A DNA stretch of 64,000 bases, from the NCBI GenBank assembly GCA_021234155.1, contig JAJEKV010000004.1:29547305-29611304 (forward strand). The letters are read 5' to 3'. Position numbers and translations under genes: made by a program. The stretch comes from Isoetes taiwanensis. Taxonomy: Eukaryota; Streptophyta; Lycopodiopsida; Isoetales; Isoetaceae. Shown here in pieces: positions 34,177 through 47,100 of the stretch (its first letter is position 1; each line of letters opens with the position of its first letter). The notes under the pieces were generated by a model that worked only from the letters and a program-made list of their open reading frames with translations, was not told where the DNA came from and made no database searches.

Positions 34177-36120
34177 TTTCAAACAATGGAACAAGAGATA
34201 ACAACAAAATAAAATCATGCTTGTTCGTCAGTTAAAGGAATATTTCATAGTTATTCTATTTTCTTACTATATATATGATTATTAGAATTAGAATTAGCTT
34301 TTCTTACGTTCTCCCATCTCCCACCCAGAAGGTTGCCGCACCTCAAATTTGCCGCCTTTCTGGCTTGCTTCATCTACCCAGTTGTATTTTGCCCAGTTGT
34401 AGAGCATGGATAGAACCGTGATATTTTGCCCAGTTGTAGAGCATGGATAGAATAATAGAGCGGTTTGGAATTAGCTCTTTGTAGCCTTAGATGGAGCAAG
34501 GACGGCGCCGGCATGTAAAAACCTCTGTCTTTATCCCAAAATTGCCATTATCGGTGGCCTACCTGCTTCCGTCGATTGTTTAAGAAGAATGCTTAGTTTC
34601 GTAAAGCTAAGAACAGAAAACAGAGAAACACAGGTATATTGTTATCCAAAGACAACATTCAAGTTAGCAGGACGCTATTAGAAGGTGTGATTGGAACAAA
34701 TCAAGAAACCCATTGGTAAGAAGCGGCCTGAGATCATATGAAATCTGATGGATTAATGGGAGGTTTTGAGTCTGGGCCTGCAAATTTTCCCTGTTATTCT
34801 TCTTTTGCATACGAAAAGGGCCTCTGTTCGCCTGCATCACTTCAGTTCTTGCTGTGGACTTTAAATCCCTATTCAGGTCAATCACCCAACTGGCTTAACC
34901 CAACTGGCTCTATTATGAAGTGATTTGAAAGAAGATGGCGATGTTTCCATGAATGGCTTTGAATACAGATTTAATTCAAATTATTTCCCTGAAGTAGATT
35001 TGCCCCAATTTTTTTTGGCAAACATGAAAGCAGCTAATCCCGATCCATTTTGAACTTGATTCTAAAATTTACGGCCAGAGATAGAAGAAGATAATCTTTG
35101 CACAATGCTAAAAGATTTCTAACAACAAAACCAGAAGTACTTTCCAAGCAGGGCTTCTGGTCTGTACAGAACATGTTCATTCCCAGTGGCAGCATGCATA
35201 TAAATCCCGATTACCGCCATTAGAGCAAATCGAGTTCTTACAAAAGCCCATATTTATTTGCTCCCAGCTTCCGCCTCCATAACCGACGGCCATGCGTTCC
35301 AGCCCAAGCCCTAACTAACCAGCAGCCATGCCATGACATTTCTGTTTTTTTTTTTTGAGAACCCGGGTATGTTGGAGTTCAGGAGACGCAGCTGCCCCAA
35401 GGTTAAAATTTCTGAAGTTTGTGGGCCTTTTCTTCTATTTGACTTGCAAAGTGGGACGTCGACTGTGAGCTTGGCATCTGTTTGTTTTGGCTATACCTTA
35501 ACCTTATGATCTATTGAGGTACCTTACTGTGTTCTGCCCTTATTCGCCAAGGTACACCCAACATTGGGACTCTGCAACTCTAGATTTTCTCAAAACCACA
35601 AGTGAGGTCCATCCAAGTTTGGATGATTCCGCCAAATGGGCAATTATTGATGACATTTGGATCTCCTGTTTTGTAAGCACATTATGATTGTAATGACATT
35701 TTAAAAGTTCTAAAATATAATGCCTATGAAGTAGTGACAGGATGGGTATTCAAGTCGGTCTGCCAAGTCGACAACGGGCATCACGTTCCAACAGGTTTCA
35801 CTCCATAAATGGGTCTTGCTGAATAACCCGCTTATCGGATGCTCATGTTTTTACTCCATGATATTGAACCATTACAAGCTAAATTACTCATTTAGAAAAT
35901 ATCCTTGATGCCTATACCAATTACACATTATTTCATATATCCCTATGGCAACACCTTAGCTATTATGCTTTGTGCACCTAGGTAACCCAAGACGTTGGGC
36001 AACAAACAACCTAGGGCAACCATGCAACGTAATTCCACCTTTCCGCTTATAGTTTAACATCTCTTAAAAATATTCACGTTGTCCTTTATAAAGAAAAAAA
36101 TCAATGTTCTTATCTGCTCC
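34177..36120. other. no gene recognised
   Basis: AT-rich DNA with a 31-base local duplication (TTTTGCCCAGTTGTAGAGCA near 34387 and 34425). No coding exon recognised. Confidence 0.4.
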
Positions 36121-36690
36121 ATAGATGCTCTTAAGACTCTCTAAGATTCCCCTAGGTTCCCAAAGATTATCCCATGATTCCTCTAGGTTCTCCAAGATTC
36201 TATGAAGATTCTCCTAGATTTCCCAAGATTCTATGAAGATTCTCTTAGATCCTCTAAGATTCTACTAGATTCTCAAAAAATTGAAGAAGATTTTCCTAGA
36301 TTCCCAAAGATTCTCTTAAGATTCGCTTCGATTCTCCAGATTCCCAAAGATTCTATAAAATTCTTAAAGGTATACAAAGATTCCCTAGATTCTTAAGATT
36401 CTACAAAGATTCCCTAGATTTTATTAAGATTCTCCTAGATTCTCCAAGATTCCATCTAGATTACCATAGGTTCTTAAAGATTTTATGAAGATTTCTTTAG
36501 ATTCCCCTAGGTTCCAAAAGAATACCCCAAGATTCCTCTAGATTCTCCAAGATTCTATGAAGATTTTCCTAGGGTTTTCTAGATTCTTCAAGATTACTTT
36601 AAATTCTCAAAGATTTTAGGAATATTCCCCTAGATTTCCAAAGAATCACTTGAGATTCTTCTAGATTCTCTTGAGGTTCCTATAGTTCCC
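36121..36690 (+). repeat. degenerate minisatellite of AGATTC-based units
   Basis: About 570 bp of imperfect units built on (C)TAGATTCTCCAAGATTCT and TCCCAAAGATTCTATGAAG. The apparent reading frame through it (IL..FPRFYEDS) is only the repeat translated. No higher-order period could be fixed by eye. Confidence 0.85.
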
Positions 36691-37023
36691 ATAGAAAACT
36701 TACTTGCAAATTTGACCACAAGTTAACCAAGAAGTTGACTTGCAGTTTCACCAAACATTCAACCACAAATTTGAGAGATGTTTCACCAGAACTTGAATGA
36801 GAGTTTTCCAAGACTGACCAAATAATTAGCTAGTAGTTTTATTAAGCTTCATAGGGATCTTCATAAGAAGAATCTAGCCAAAAAAAATAAAAAAAATAAA
36901 TAAAAAGAGAACAAGCAACATATATCAGGTCAGAGTCTTCGCCACCTATCTATCTTGATACATAGGGATCGATGCTCCATCTACACATTGCGCACTTGCA
37001 TTTAATGCCCAGAGGTGGAAATG

Positions 37024-37042
37024 GCGCCGGCTCCGCCGGCGC
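37024..37042. repeat. strong GC hairpin GCGCCGGC-TCC-GCCGGCGC
   Basis: Perfect 8-bp stem and 3-base loop in AT-rich DNA, followed 6 bases later by CTTG and T. It resembles the Helitron 3' ends of this window except that CTTG replaces CTAG, so it is a possible divergent Helitron end only. Confidence 0.4.
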
Positions 37043-37839
37043 TAAACACTTGTATATATATAAGATTTTATTAATTTTTATCATCTATTAATTTAAGTAC
37101 AACTAATAAACGTATGTCTTGCAATGCTAACCATTTGTAGACATGTGTAACTTATAGATGGGTGGAGGTGATGTGTGTGGATGCATTGTGTCTATTGGCA
37201 TGTGTTTGTTTGTATGTGTGTACATAGCTGTATGGATGCATGTGTTTAGAAAATTCTAAGAAAATATCAAATGGATAAAAGAAATAGAAACGACAAATTA
37301 CTACAAGCATGTATATCCGTTTTCAAAAGGTCATAAAAAGAGAAGCAATAGCAGACTTGCAGACATAATTAGAGATTCCCCATATGATGTTTTCATATTT
37401 GCTCAATCATATGGCGCAAAATGTACTTTATCGAGTGCTTACATCCCAAGTAAGCCAATAAGGGCAAAGACGCCTACTGCATATGGAAGGACATGAACAT
37501 TTTTTGTAAATCTATCCAACCAATGCACTTGCCAAAGAAGATTTTTTTTTTTTTAAATTTTAAAAGTTTATGGTCACGTTTTTAGTATTTCATCTAGAAA
37601 ATTGGCTTATATCTTAGATTAGATTGTCAGCTTCATTTAGAAAGTCAAATATAGTTTTAAGCAAGGTTGTAATCCTTCTTTAAGCAAGGATCTAATATAA
37701 TATATAGTTGATATCTCATATAACTTAAATGCTTAATTATAAAAATTTAAATCTAGCAATCATGCAGCATGCTCATATTTGTCTGGACCTAGAATAGAAG
37801 CTAGAGATATATAGTTATAATAGTAGTAACCAAAGTAGG

Positions 37840-38640
37840 AGGGCGAAAAGTCAAAGTCTTGATGGAGATTAGAAGTTCCCACAACCTTATATCATCTAAA
37901 GTCAAGCTGCCAACAAGAGAAGTAATGAAGGGCAAGGTCAGGTTAGCAAATGGAAGAATGACCATGACATCAGATCCAGCAATGGATTGTGAAGTGAACT
38001 TTCCAAATCTCAAGGTACAGATATCAGCATAAGTGATTGTGTAGGGAAATATGACATGATTATTAACATGGAATAATTGAAATTGATGCATGCAGTGATA
38101 GATTGATACAATAGAAAGATTTCAGTCATCAGCAAAAGCAATACCAGAGTAAACATAGAAGATAGTCATCTAATCCAAGAGCTTAAGCTAATGTTTTTGA
38201 ACAGCTTAATGAGGCTATAGATAACCATATTGAACTATCCATAACAATTCTTGCGTCAAGTGCAATTCAAGTAGAAGAAGAGCTTTCAGAGCAGACAAAG
38301 AACTTCCTTGAGGAGTATGACAATCTTTTTCTCGAAAAGATTCTGCATCGACCTCTGCAGCAAGAAGTTAAGAGTGAGATAAAGGTTGTCGTTGTGCCAA
38401 GCCACCATACGGACTCGCAAAGTGCGAATTGCTTGAGCTTAAAGCTTAGCTAAGGAGCCTATTGGAAACAGATTTCATTAGGCTAATCATCTCCTTTTTG
38501 CGCATCGATCTTGTTCGAAAATAAAAAAGATGACTACTTAATGATGTGCATTGATTATTGAAGTTTAAATAAGGCCGGATTTTGACTAACTGCAATGAAG
38601 ATATTTATTTCTTATGAAATTCTAATGAGAAATTCGTACT
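37840..38640 (+). pseudogene. degraded Ty3/gypsy pol (protease and start of RT)
   Basis: Read across small frame changes, the + strand gives SHNLISSKV, KGKVRLANG and EVNFPNLKVQI (about 37870-38015), matching the aspartic-protease region of plant Ty3/gypsy elements; the catalytic DSGA is mutated to MEIRS. Next comes KYDMIINME-stop-L and AVID-stop (about 38048-38110), the FDVILGMDWL..AVIDW phrase. Then EEYDNLFLEKIL and PPYGLAKCELLELKA, LLETDFIR (about 38310-38490), the linker and first RT motif. Many stops are present and no LTRs were found next to it. An old, truncated copy. Confidence 0.75.
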
Positions 38641-40067
38641 TCACAATTTGCCACTGCTTCATCTTTCCATTGCGCTCGCAAGTGTAAAGCTGACACAAAA
38701 TTAGTTCTCCCATTGAATTTTTAATCTACCGGGCAATATTCCCAGTAGTCACGCTTGGATGGCAACAAAATCTCGGATTCAACCGATTCAAAATCTCCAC
38801 TTGGATTCAATGCCATTGCTGTAGGAGGTAATATTTTCCTAATATGCTAGATAATCGAAAACCGTTTTATTGGGCTCATTTAAAATTATTTCTTATGTTG
38901 ATAAACGTGTACATATAAAGACAGGCAGATCCACATGGACTAAAGGTAAAAAATTATGAACTTAACAATTGAGCACATGAAATTTCACTGCTAGAATGTC
39001 CATGAGAAATGACCAAAGGTCAAGCACAGTCATAATGTGATATTCCAGCATAATATACGATATAAATATGTATATTATACTACCACGTTATTAGTACATA
39101 TCGACTACGATGACATGTACACAGATGGATGCACAGAATGCGACTAATGAATCTGACCTCTTAATCATGCCATGCCCCCGACTACCCATCACAAGAATAG
39201 TCACAAACCCTTGCTTCCCCTGCTTGCCGCATCTACCTGCAAAAACCCATTTCTATTTTGAGATCGCCGCTTTTGGAGCCTCTGCTTATTAAACACAAAC
39301 AGACAGAGCGATGCCTTCTTAAAAAAGTCAAGAACGAATCTACAAAAATCTGCCATAGCTGATTTATTTTCTTCTGCCTGCAATTTTTTCCCAACCCAAA
39401 TTTTTGTTCGCACCTTGCTAAGCACAAAGACATGGATTCCAAGAAAAGATCTCTGCCAAAAATGCTTGCTGCTTGACGGAAAAATGCATGTTGTTGTCGA
39501 ATCGTAATTTCCCATTCTAATGAGGCCGAATGAAAATGAAGGCATCGCCATAGCTGTCGTGCCTTTGCCGATATTCTTCTTTACAGACCGATTTTGGGCG
39601 CCCTTTGTGTTGAGTTTTGGAGGTCTTGACATACACCTTGCAGCAGCAATCCGTGACTCCTGGATGCCACAAGGCTACCACAAATGCTCATGAATCAACA
39701 AAATATGGTGGAAAGAAATTCCAAGAATAAGAACAAAGAGAAAGAATGAACAAAACTGAATCATGATAACGATGTTCCAAAAGGGGGTGCTCCAAAACGT
39801 GAGCAAAAGCTTAAACAATGAGGAAAAATGGTCTCTCAAAATAGTAGAGCAAAACCCTAACCCTAACTGACATCTCACCTACCACACAGATCTAGGCTAA
39901 ATCTAGGCCATAGATCATGGGGTCCAATATGATACATACATGTGGCCCATGCCACCAGTGCCTATGTTTAGAGGCTTTGTGAAGCCACGCTGTGATGAGC
40001 CTTAATTTAGTCTGTAACTTTCACTCCCTGATGACTCTGCCACTGATTTGTAGCTCTGGCGTTGTTG
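38641..40067. other. no gene recognised
   Basis: AT-rich. A 143-codon minus-strand frame at 39201-39632 is open but shows no domain. 39880-39930 has some likeness to the subterminal 5' region of the local Helitrons. Confidence 0.4.
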
Positions 40068-40072
40068 GTGGT
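40068..40072. repeat. 5-bp target-site duplication, left
   Basis: GTGGT directly before the 5' LTR; the same five bases follow the 3' LTR at 49949-49953. Confidence 0.9.
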
Positions 40073-42738
40073 TGTAATGAACCTAGTGGCTTACTTTGTC
40101 TCAGTATAAGAGGGTGTAGATCATCTAACGACCTTGTTGATATGCGTCCATGGATTATGCTAATAGTGGCATTTAAAACTATAGAAATATATTAGCAAAG
40201 GTTATATAAGCAGAAGGTGTTAGATTAATGTGTTTGTAAAATATGATAAGCATGCATTAGATTGCATGCATGTACATGCACATGCGCATGCATGCATGTG
40301 ATTGCATGCACAACACTTGTCTAGCATGCATATGCATTGAGATTTACTCATTGTATATATATATATATTGGATGTGAACAAAAGAGAGGGTGTTTTGGTT
40401 TGGTGAAGGATCTTGTTTATTGTTCTCCTCTACCTATTCTCTAGAGAAGGAGAGGCTGGCCGAATTGTAGAACAGTAGTAGAAATCGGAAGGAGCTTGCA
40501 GATGGGAAGGCGAGGAAATAGAAGCAAGGAAGGCAGATCCAGTCGATAGGAAGCAAAATCAATCCGAGAAACTGAGGTGGGGATCTGATGTGTGCTTGGA
40601 GATTTGATGAGTGCTTTGTTTGTTGTATCGCTTGGTGATGCTTTGCAAAGAGAACCGGCAGCTATGGCGAACCCAATCGGCTGTTTCAGCTAGAATAGAT
40701 CTTCAATTTGGTTCTATGTCACACCCAAAGTCTTCCTTATGAATTCTGGCCTGCTCTACCTCCATCCCAGCCAGTTTTAATCTTGTTTGCCAATCTGGTA
40801 GTATCTCTATGCGAAAGAGAGCCTCTAATATGTCGTTTTGGTTTCCAAGTCTCGCTCTTTATAATTATTTTGCCCCTTAAGTTCATTGAAAGCCTTGTAG
40901 GTTAGTTGGTTAGAAGTTGAGCCTTCCAGGCTATAGACCTAGGTTTGAATCTAGCATACGTTTTGCACAAGTATTCCTTTTTGAACTTAGGGATATAAGG
41001 GTCAGGTAAATCATGCGTTTATATTAGTTGTTATCTTAAGGTTTAGACCATAGCATAATATACCTGTATGTTTTAGAATATTGACCATGCATTAATGGAA
41101 CAATAGGGTCCATTCTTTAGAGTTGTAGTCTTGCAGGACTTATTAGGCATAGTAATGGGAATCTTACTTGAATAATTATTGATAGGTTCTAAGTTATTGA
41201 ATCTAGTTTGCGTTACTATCCTAGGGTCTTGAAGCCCTACTTGATTCTCTATTCTAACTATCGAACTTGCTTTAGGTTATAGTTAGATGGTCGCCCAGCT
41301 ATGTTGTTATATCTTGGAATGTTGTGATAGCCGTTGCGTTAAGTGTCCCTAGGTGCATTGCTGCGAGCCTAGATGGTCATTACTTGAGTTGAGGATTGCT
41401 AGGTGCATTGCTGCGAGCCTAGATGGCCATTACTTGAGTTGAGTATTGTGATTATAATTTGGGACCCTAGAGTTTCCTTGGTAGTGTTATAATCTTGTAT
41501 GTGGGATATTCCATGCAACCTTTATGAATAGGGGCAAGCTTGATACCGTACCATAGAAGGATATATCGCCAGTACTTTTGATAGAGTAATGGGTGGATTC
41601 TATGATGCTAGATGGATGGAGCATGAGCGTTGCATTATATTTGCTAGGAATATGCTATGGCCTATCTAGTAGAGATTCTGATTGGTAGTCCATCTCATGA
41701 ATTTAGACCTTAGGATGAAGTAGAATATGTGAATTGTCTCTAGGACACTAGTGTAATTATGGTATTACCTGGAAGTTATGGTTGCTTATATGTTAAGGAA
41801 GTCACGTTCTTGCTTTGAGATGTGGCGATGAGATGTTGTCACTGGGTTATGAAATATCTTGGTATGAACCTCATTCTATTGTATTGCATTGTTTTGTGGT
41901 TGTTCTTGGAAGTAAGATGCATGAGGATTCTTTGACATCTTGTATTGGATCAACCTGTAAGGTTATTGGTGATATTCTATCTTGTAAAGTCATGATGGAT
42001 GATGTTGCATCTTGCATTGCAAACGAACCATCTTCGGAGGGGTGGAATGGCCGTGAGACTCCGCATTCGTTCTAGATGGTTAGACGGATGGCATGTTGCA
42101 TTTATGGCCCACCTTCGGAGGGGTGGGATGGCCGTGTAACTCCGCATCCGAACCAGATGGCCTGACGGATGAGTTAAACCCTGTACGTACAGATGGAGAG
42201 AGTGGTCTCCTTGGGGTCGCAACCCAAGGATTACGCTTGGCATATGTGCATACATACATACGATTGATGAGAATGTAAACATGCTTGTAGCCTGAGTTCT
42301 AACTAATGCAGGGGCGTAGTGGAGCAGGTAAAATTGTTGGTGTTCTTATCTTTGATGGGTATGCTAGATTACTTTGTGGATGATGTTATATGTTAGATTG
42401 CTTTGTGGTTGATGTTGTGGATGCTCCCGAAATGTTTCCTCCCCACTTAGTCCTTGTGGACTAACCCCCTTGTGTTGTTTGTGTATGTTTAAGACGGTAC
42501 GTCCTGAGCTGAGAATGCAGTATTCGGAGGAAGAGTCTAGGGATGAGGGTGCGACAGCAGGAGCGTTTTCCAGAGATCCTCGGTGACATATAAGGAAGAC
42601 TTGTTGAGCTAGTAGGAGTTGTTAGCATGCCAAACTCAGATGAGCTTGGTCTTGTATATAATTATCTGATCAATGGGACTATACTTTTTTGAGCAAGTAC
42701 GGTGCAATGGCCTAGGCCAAGGGGCTAGGTCCGTTTCA
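40073..42738 (+). repeat. 5' LTR, 2666 bp
   Basis: Begins TGTAATGAACCTAG and ends CCGTTTCA. It contains a CATGCA-rich block (40251-40338), a TATA-like run (about 40354-40370), an internal tandem duplication near 41345-41450 that the 3' LTR lacks, and an older tandem pair at 42026-42171 (CTTCGGAGGGGTGG units). A 65-codon frame at 40708-40905 is the same in both LTRs. Confidence 0.95.
40251..40370 (+). promoter_or_regulatory. RY-element (CATGCA) cluster and TATA-like run in the LTR
   Basis: About 90 bases hold many overlapping CATGCA/TGCATG hexamers, followed by a TATATATATATA run and then a purine-rich leader. CATGCA is the binding site of B3 regulators of the ABI3/FUS3/LEC2 group. The 3' LTR keeps the cluster (47444-47540). 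A promoter role is inferred from position and motif. Confidence 0.5.
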
Positions 42739-43971
42739 GTTGGTATCAGAGCAGAAAGTTCCGACACCTTCGGGCCGTGGGAATTAGGGGCTAAGAGTTC
42801 AAGAGGTTCTACTATAAAATAGCATGGTTTGGTGATTGGTAAATGCACTAGCCAAGATGAGTTAAGAGGAACAAGAAACGAGCATAAGTCTAAGGGATTG
42901 ATAGTATCTTAGGTTTTGATTATTATTCTGTGTTATGTAAGTAGAAAAGCTAATGGAATGCAGTTCATCAAGGAGCTAAGCTTGGTCGAAAGTTACCGAA
43001 AATAGGATGAAATGTTAAGACGGAGTTTTCATGCAAGGCATGAACAGTGGGACATGATAATTGTGAAGGTATGTTCCTACAAATTTCTATAACTGGTAGA
43101 TTGTCTAATGGTGGACCACGTTGCCGCGTTACTTTAAAGTAGACCATGTGTAGGGAGTTGTACTACTTCAGCAAAGTCACTGCTAAGGTTGTGAGGGCCC
43201 ATGAATAGTGCTTAAAGAGGTAAACTCAAGGGTTTAGGAAGTTGTTAGCTATGTTGAGTAGGTTCTTTTTGTGAGAAGTCATAGTAAACTATGTTCGCAA
43301 TCTTTTAGATTCCCTTGAATTTACTTTTGCAGGTTGTATAGCCATAAGATACACAGATGGGGGATGTGATTATGCATTTATTTTTCACTCTTGGATTTGG
43401 CCACCCAAGATGTGCCATATGAATACATATCTAGTCCGAGCTGAGTATCTCTCTTTCCATAGTGGGCTTAGTATTTCATAGTGTGCTATTTTATCCTTAT
43501 AGGAAAAAGTAGATTAACCTTATGCAGATGTTTGCTACGTTAGCTTGGAAATGTATAGTAAATAATTTATACGAATTTCATTATAAGTTTAGTTCCTAAC
43601 TTTATACATGCTAGTGGCAAGGTTGATGCACTTAGTTGTATTTTGAGTATGTGGTAGATTAAGTTGGAACTGCATTAAGCCCTATATGGGTTAATGAGGA
43701 AGTTGTTGTATAATGTGGAAGGGTATTGGGAATACCCATGTTTTATTGCTATTGTGGCAGAAATGTGCAATTGAGGAGACTGCATCAGAACATAGCGGTG
43801 GTTGAGAATCACGAAAAGCCATATGTCGCTAAGGGACGTAAAACCCTAGAGTTGGCTAAAGCTTAGCCTTTTGCATTTAAAAGTAATAAAAGAAGTGTTA
43901 GACCGCATTCAAGTAGTTGTACCTCAAGTAACTCATGAGGACATGATGAGTTGAATTTTACAAGGGGAGAA
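42739..43971 (+). other. interior of the LTR element: PBS, non-coding body, polypurine tract
   Basis: Starts GT then TGGTATCAGAGC (PBS, 42741-42752) and ends with the polypurine tract 43962-43971. Between them no frame longer than about 60 codons and no retroviral domain is visible. The body probably serves for packaging or dimerisation, if anything. Confidence 0.85.
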
Positions 43972-44133
43972 TGTAATGAACCTAGTGGCTTACTTTGTCT
44001 CAGTATAAGAGGGTGTAGATCATCTAACGACCTTGTTGATATGCATCCATGGATTATGCTAATAGTGGCATTTAAAACTATAGAAATATATTAGCAAAGG
44101 TTATATAAGCAGAAGGTATTAGATTAATGTGTA

Positions 44134-47100
44134 CTAGTAATGGTGCCCAGCGTTGCTGGGCATAATTTAGAATCTTGGAAATGTTGGAAACTTGTGCATT
44201 TGGGTAGAGTAACTTTTGGGCCGTTGGATCATTTTCGGAACTTGTAGAGTAACTTCTAGGCCATTGACCATTTTGGGAATTTTTAGAATGCAATTGGCCA
44301 TGTCTATGAGTTGTTCAGTTTGTTTACGAAATTTCAGATCAACACTTTCTCTTGCTGCTTTTACAACACCATGTAACCATTTAAAGGCATTGCATTGATT
44401 TCATTATTTAGTGTGTGTTGCACCTTTAGCTATAGCTACCTTTAAAAGTACTTGGAACTTTTAATTGGAGCTCTAAATTGAAATGCCTGGATGTTGTTAA
44501 TTGTGTGCGCAAATAAAACATGAAACCCAAGGGCATGGCTCTTGTGAATTAAATATGAAATATTTGCAAAAGATGGAGGATGTGCTTAAATGGATTTTCT
44601 TGAATATATGTATCCCACGTGTGACTACTATAACATTTCTAGGAACTTTTAAGTCACATTTACACCATCAAACTTTTAGGGTTCTAACTTCCCATCTGAC
44701 TGGAACTAATAGACCTTCCCAATATATGAAACTATTCAAATTTGCAAATAATAAACGAAATATCTATGATTGACAGTCTAAACAGCTGTAGTTAAAGATC
44801 AATAGCTCAGAGAAAACTTAAAGAAAAAAAATCTTGTTCATAATCACCTATTGTGAAATCCTGTGTTCACGCTACATGGATAAGGTTTCGAGTTTCTGCA
44901 TGCCTAAAATTTCAAACCTGAAGCAGAAATTTGCTTGGTGAAATGAGATAAATAAAAAGCTTATTGTTCTTCTACCTGCTTCAGTGTGAAGCAGACAACA
45001 ATAACTTTGATATAGCGCTTCAAAGGTGCTGCTATAATTCTATTGATTCAACTTGCAAGTTTGTGGATAACTAATATCATGATCCTTAGAAACAACGTCA
45101 CCAAACACCAAACACAAAAGAAGACTGATAAAGGAAAAGATTAAATCTTGCAAAGACGAAAGCTCGCAATGTTATCCAATTTGTATGTCATTCTGCAGTC
45201 CCAAGGTACCAGTATAATTTAGATTCGACCTGCTAATTGTGGATAACCAAGATCCTGATCTTTACAACATGAAAATTAGATTTCTAAAACAAAGAATATA
45301 TTCTCATTTATTCAACCTGCAAGAGGCTGGCTAAGAAAATAAAATATTGAAAAGGGAACCTTCCGCAGACCAATGCTTGGGAACTTAAGTAGTCATATTG
45401 CACGCTTTGTGGGTATATCAAGAGGCAAGATTTGGCATGTGTGCAGTTCTTTGCGGTAGAAATAGAAAGTATATATGCCAGAATATGAAGATACCAAAGC
45501 ATTCCTATTTTCATAGTTTCACTGGTACATATGAGACATATTTAGATGAACGTCATCCTATATCATCTGCACAATCACATGACAATGTGGCTCAGCATCT
45601 ATTTGCATAATCACATGACAATGTGCCTCAACATCTACAAAAAAGACTATAAATCTTAGAGAATTTTTTTACAAATGTGTTGCGCCTTTATAATTTTTTT
45701 TAAAACCTTGTGCATGCAATGTGCATGCCCGATATTTGAAGAATCCAATTGCATGCAATGGCTCAAAATTAGTGGCCATGCTCTTGCCATCTTTGTGGAG
45801 CTCGGTGCATTCATCCCGCTTCTTCCTCTCCATGAAGCCTAAAATAAGGAAAACTTTGACCCATATTTCAATTTGACAAAACCTGAATCAGACACTTGTA
45901 TGGCATAAATGCAAAATGAATAAAATAACATAGAAGATCAAAGAAATAGACCAGCTCTTTATTGTGAGAATAAAGCACGTAGTCTTGGACAGCTTATTTA
46001 AAGGTGAAAATTCATACAAATGTACGGTGCTCGACTGCTTTTGCTCGACCTGTTTTCCGAGATCATGAAGAGAGTTGTTAGCATTATTTGCACCCCGGAC
46101 TGAAGAAGAAGAGATAACATGCTACAAAGCACGGATCCACAGATTTGGAAAAAGTTTAATTATCTGGAAATTCCACAGTCGAAGTTCTTTTCAAACTATC
46201 CTAGACAAATCGTTTGTGCTTGATTCCTCTCGTGGTTTCTTTCCTATCCGATTGATTCTTATGAACACGATCCGAGATTACATTTAAATGCCAAAGACGA
46301 TCTATGTTTCTATACATGGGGCTCCCTTGAAAAGCTTCTTAAAAGCCATGGCGCCAACATTTGCCTTACATTCTTAGAGAGCTTGGCAATAAAGGAGAAT
46401 GGGAAAAAGCTCTTAAGAGTTTTGAATGGATGGTTATACAGGAAAGGGTTCGTGGGCAATGGAGCAAGAGCAATCTTATACCTTGGAAAGTTAGGAAAAG
46501 TTGAGATTGCAGAAAAAGTGTTCTACAAAGTTAAATCATCTGGGTTTGGGAACAATGTGTATGTTTATTCTGCATTGATTAGTGCTTATGTCGTTGTGGT
46601 AAATGTGTTAAAGCTCTGGAAGTTTTTGAATGCATGAAAAGGTCAGAATGCAAGCCGAATCTTCTAACTTATAATACAATCAATGATGCATGTGGAAAAG
46701 GTGGTGGTAATTTGTCCAGGGCATTAGAGATGTTTGAAGAGATGCAGCGAGGAGGAGTGCAGCCAGACCGCATCACCTTTAATTCCTTGATTGTTGTTTG
46801 TGGAAGGGGGAATATTTGGGAACAGGCACAGCGGCTCTTCTTAGAAATGCAGCAAAGAGGCATTGAGCAGTATAAGGGTTCATGCATCTTGCCTCACAAA
46901 TCTTGCACCATATCTGCAGACTATTCCACCACAGCACCATGAATAGCTTCGCCTTCTCAAATGGGTATATCTACAAAAACGTCCAACTTAGTTAAATGGG
47001 ACACATCCAAGTATTCCTGTTTTATAAAAAACTTGACAACTATAAGGGATCTGAATACCATTTTGCTGAGCTCTATCGAATGCAGAGAATCTAGCCCGCA

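Noticed and set aside
36202-36396. 64-codon frame reading ILLDFPRFYEDS-type text
   Set aside because: Pure translation of the AGATTC minisatellite.
39201-39632. 143-codon minus-strand frame
   Set aside because: No recognisable domain, no signal peptide, no neighbouring gene context. Length alone is not support.
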